The notes below the pieces were generated by a model. That model was not told the DNA's origin. It was given only the letters and a program-made list of their open reading frames with translations, and ran no database searches. The position numbers and the translations under genes were made by a program. 64,000 bases of DNA, from assembly GCA_963774445.1 (NCBI GenBank), contig CAVZFC010000022.1, positions 186,001-250,000 on the forward strand, in the 5' to 3' direction. Shown here one piece after another: positions 62,065-64,000 of this stretch. The DNA comes from CAVUQH01 sp963774445. GTDB taxonomy: Bacteria > Myxococcota_A > Polyangia > Haliangiales > Haliangiaceae. Each line of letters begins with the position of its first letter. Within the stretch, counting starts at the first letter, position 1.

Positions 62065-64000
62065 ATGTTGCAGTCTGACGCCCAGCCCAGCCCCGACACG
62101 GCCTATCTCGACGGTCTCAACGCGGCCCAGCGCGAGGCCGCCGAGCACGGCAGCGGCGCAGCGCCGCCCGGGCCGCTCCTGGTGATCGCGGGCGCCGGCT
62201 CGGGCAAGACCTCGACGCTCGCCCATCGCGTCGCGCACCTCATCGTCACCGGCGCCGATCCGGCGCGCATTCTCCTGCTCACGTTCACCCGTCGGGCGGC
62301 GGCCGAGATGACCCGCCGCGCCCAGCGGATCGTCACTGCGGCGACCGCCAGCGGCGGCGCGCGTAAGGCGGCCGAGCTGCGCTGGTCGGGCACCTTCCAT
62401 TCGATCGCCAACCGCCTGTTGCGGGTGCATCACCAGGCGATCGGGCTCGACCCGTCGTTTACCGTGCTCGACCGCTCCGACGCCGCCGACCTGATGAACT
62501 TCGTGCGCAACGAGCTGGGGCTGGCGGCCAAGTCCAAGCGCTTCCCGCGCAAGTCAACCTGCCTGGGCATCTACTCGCGCGCGGTCAACGCGCAGGAGCC
62601 GCTGGCCGACACGCTGGCGCATCATTTTCCCTGGTGCGAGGAGTGGCACGACGAGCTGCGCGGTCTATTCCGCGGCTACGTCGAGGCCAAGCAGTCGCGC
62701 AGCGTGCTCGACTACGACGACCTGCTCCTCTACTGGTATCACCTGGTCGGCGAGCCGGCGCTGGCCCGCGAGATCGGCGCCCGCTTCGACCACGTGCTGG
62801 TCAACGAGTACCAGGACACCAACGCGCTGCAGGCGGCGATCCTTCTGGCCATCAAGCCGAGCGGCGACGGCGTCACCGTGGTCGGCGACGACGCGCAGTC
62901 GATCTACGCCTTCCGCGCGGCGGCGGTGGAGAACATCCTGTCGTTTCCCCAGCAGTTCCCGCGGCCGGCGCGGGTGGTCACGCTGGAACAGAACTACCGC
63001 TCGACCCAGCCGATCCTCGAGGCGGCCAACGCGGTGATCGGGCTGTCGCCGCGCCGCTACCAGAAAGAGCTGTTCTCCACGCGGCAGTCACAGCAGCGCC
63101 CGGTCCTGGCCGTCGTCGAGGACGAGCTGTGTCAGGTCAACTACGTCGTCGAACGGGTACTGGCCGCGCGCGAGGCCGGCGTCAACCTGCGCCGCCAGGC
63201 GGTGCTGTTCCGCGCCGGACACCACTCCGACGCGCTCGAGGTCGAGCTCGGGCGGCGCAACATTCCGTTCGTCAAGTACGGCGGGCTCAAGTTCCTCGAG
63301 GCCGCCCATGTAAAGGATGTGCTGTGCGTGCTCCGCTGGGCCGAGAACCCCAGCGACTCGATGGCCGCCTTTCGCGTGCTGCAGCTTCTGCCCGGCGTCG
63401 GTCCGGCGGCCGCGCGGCGCGCGCTCGAGCACGTCGCCGCCGGCGGGCCGAACGGTCAACTCGATCGTCTGGCCGAGTTCGCGCCGCCGGCGGCGGCCCG
63501 CGAGATCTGGCCGGCGTTTGCCCGCATGATGGCGCGCCTCGCCAATCCGGCCGCCGACTGGCGCGGGCAGCTGCGCCTGGTCCGCACGGTCTACGATCCG
63601 CTGCTCGAGCAGACCTACGACGCCGCCCACGTGCGCCTCGGCGACCTCGAGCAGCTCGAGCAGATCGCCGGCGAGTACCCCAGCCGCGAGCGGTTCCTCA
63701 CCGAGCTCACGCTGGACCCGCCCGAGGCCACCGGCGACATGGCCGGGCCGCCGCTGCTCGACGAGGACTACCTGATCCTGTCAACCGTGCACTCGGCCAA
63801 GGGGCAGGAGTGGGATGCGGTCTACGTGCTCAATGTGGTCAACGGCTGCATCCCCTCGGACATGGCCACCGGCGATCCGGCCCAGGTCGAGGAGGAGCGG
63901 CGGCTGCTCTACGTCGCCATGACCCGCGCGCGGGACGATCTGCACCTGGTGCACCCGCTGCGCATGTACATCCGCAACCAGTCGCGGCGCGGCGAGCGCC
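62065..64000 (+). CDS. UvrD/Rep-family DNA helicase, 3' end cut by window edge
   Basis: A superfamily 1 3'-5' helicase: the first 645 residues are in the window and no stop is reached. Motifs: LVIAGAGSGKTSTL (Walker A), LLTFTRRAAAEM (Ia), FDHVLVNEYQDTNALQ (motif II), VVGDDAQSIYAFRAA (III), VVTLEQNYRSTQPIL (IV), LSTVHSAKGQEWDAVYV (V) and RRLLYVAMTRARDDLHLV (VI). Motif II has Asn247 where DE is usual, an oddity. It would act in repair or replication restart. ATG 62065 has no strong site in front. The divergent L,D-transpeptidase gene starts 140 bp away. Confidence 0.93.
   Translation, partial: MLQSDAQPSPDTAYLDGLNAAQREAAEHGSGAAPPGPLLVIAGAGSGKTSTLAHRVAHLIVTGADPARILLLTFTRRAAAEMTRRAQRIVTAATASGGARKAAELRWSGTFHSIANRLLRVHHQAIGLDPSFTVLDRSDAADLMNFVRNELGLAAKSKRFPRKSTCLGIYSRAVNAQEPLADTLAHHFPWCEEWHDELRGLFRGYVEAKQSRSVLDYDDLLLYWYHLVGEPALAREIGARFDHVLVNEYQDTNALQAAILLAIKPSGDGVTVVGDDAQSIYAFRAAAVENILSFPQQFPRPARVVTLEQNYRSTQPILEAANAVIGLSPRRYQKELFSTRQSQQRPVLAVVEDELCQVNYVVERVLAAREAGVNLRRQAVLFRAGHHSDALEVELGRRNIPFVKYGGLKFLEAAHVKDVLCVLRWAENPSDSMAAFRVLQLLPGVGPAAARRALEHVAAGGPNGQLDRLAEFAPPAAAREIWPAFARMMARLANPAADWRGQLRLVRTVYDPLLEQTYDAAHVRLGDLEQLEQIAGEYPSRERFLTELTLDPPEATGDMAGPPLLDEDYLILSTVHSAKGQEWDAVYVLNVVNGCIPSDMATGDPAQVEEERRLLYVAMTRARDDLHLVHPLRMYIRNQSRRGER

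Overview
The window is 64 kb of very GC-rich bacterial DNA with tightly packed genes. It most resembles a myxobacterium-type genome (Myxococcota, with Haliangium/Kofleriaceae as the closest guess). That is inferred from the gene style and not from a marker gene. About seventeen genes carry lipoprotein-type signal peptides. There is a TonB/AgmX-like protein, a 2,800-residue tetratricopeptide protein, and a satellite locus with two microcompartment vertex (BMC-P) genes like the one known in Haliangium ochraceum. I found no rRNA, tRNA or CRISPR array.

Layout. 1-17.5 kb is accessory in character. A GNAT acetyltransferase gene, cut by the window edge, and a close paralogue fused to a glyoxalase-fold domain (16.1-17.5 kb) face each other and bracket about 15 kb. 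Inside lie a membrane GT-C-like protein, an IS3-family element with clear 11-bp inverted repeats (3528-5291) that sits against two truncated genes, a four-gene minus-strand set with one-base overlaps (lipoprotein, HTH chimera, possible immunity protein, PASTA lipoprotein), a Cys-rich TonB-family protein, a dihaem cytochrome c-DM13 lipoprotein, a universal stress protein, a GST, and a frameshifted membrane protein-methyltransferase fusion. 17.5-20.5 kb holds an exported protein and pyruvate kinase. 20.5-29.0 kb is a compact plus-strand run of six exported proteins: 5'-nucleotidase, lipoprotein, outer-membrane beta-barrel, TraB/GumN-like, GH31 glycosidase and lipoprotein. It ends at a REP-like hairpin region.

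29.3-39.0 kb is a minus-strand block: the giant TPR gene, two EutN/CcmL-type BMC-P genes and a class II aldolase, with the last three overlapping by 4 bp each. 39.6-45.7 kb is a respiratory operon with caa3-type oxidase subunits II, I and III, CtaG, a small membrane protein, a Rieske protein and cytochrome b fused to cytochrome c. Both the oxidase subunit II and cytochrome b carry their own haem c domain, so the operon could pass electrons from quinol to oxygen without a separate cytochrome c gene. The coxA reading frame contains a one-base shift.

45.7-64 kb is mixed. It contains a Bor-like lipoprotein, an ice-binding-like (DUF3494) lipoprotein, a truncated CoA-disulfide-reductase-like gene, an OmpA-family lipoprotein, a zinc phospholipase C-like lipoprotein, a crotonase, a PhyH dioxygenase with an adjacent TetR regulator and its palindromic operator, an RlmL-like rRNA methyltransferase, an FKBP, a long-chain acyl-CoA ligase with a SLOG protein, a polysaccharide deacetylase-like lipoprotein, an L,D-transpeptidase and the 5' part of a UvrD/Rep helicase.

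The best candidates for unusual biology are the BMC-P/aldolase/giant-TPR block, the overlapping HTH-chimera/possible-immunity/PASTA operon, the six-gene exported operon and the bc-caa3 operon. Two one-base frameshifts (near 15,085 and 40,953) may be assembly errors and should be checked against reads. Intergenic stretches not listed separately are short (under about 300 bp) and show nothing I can name.
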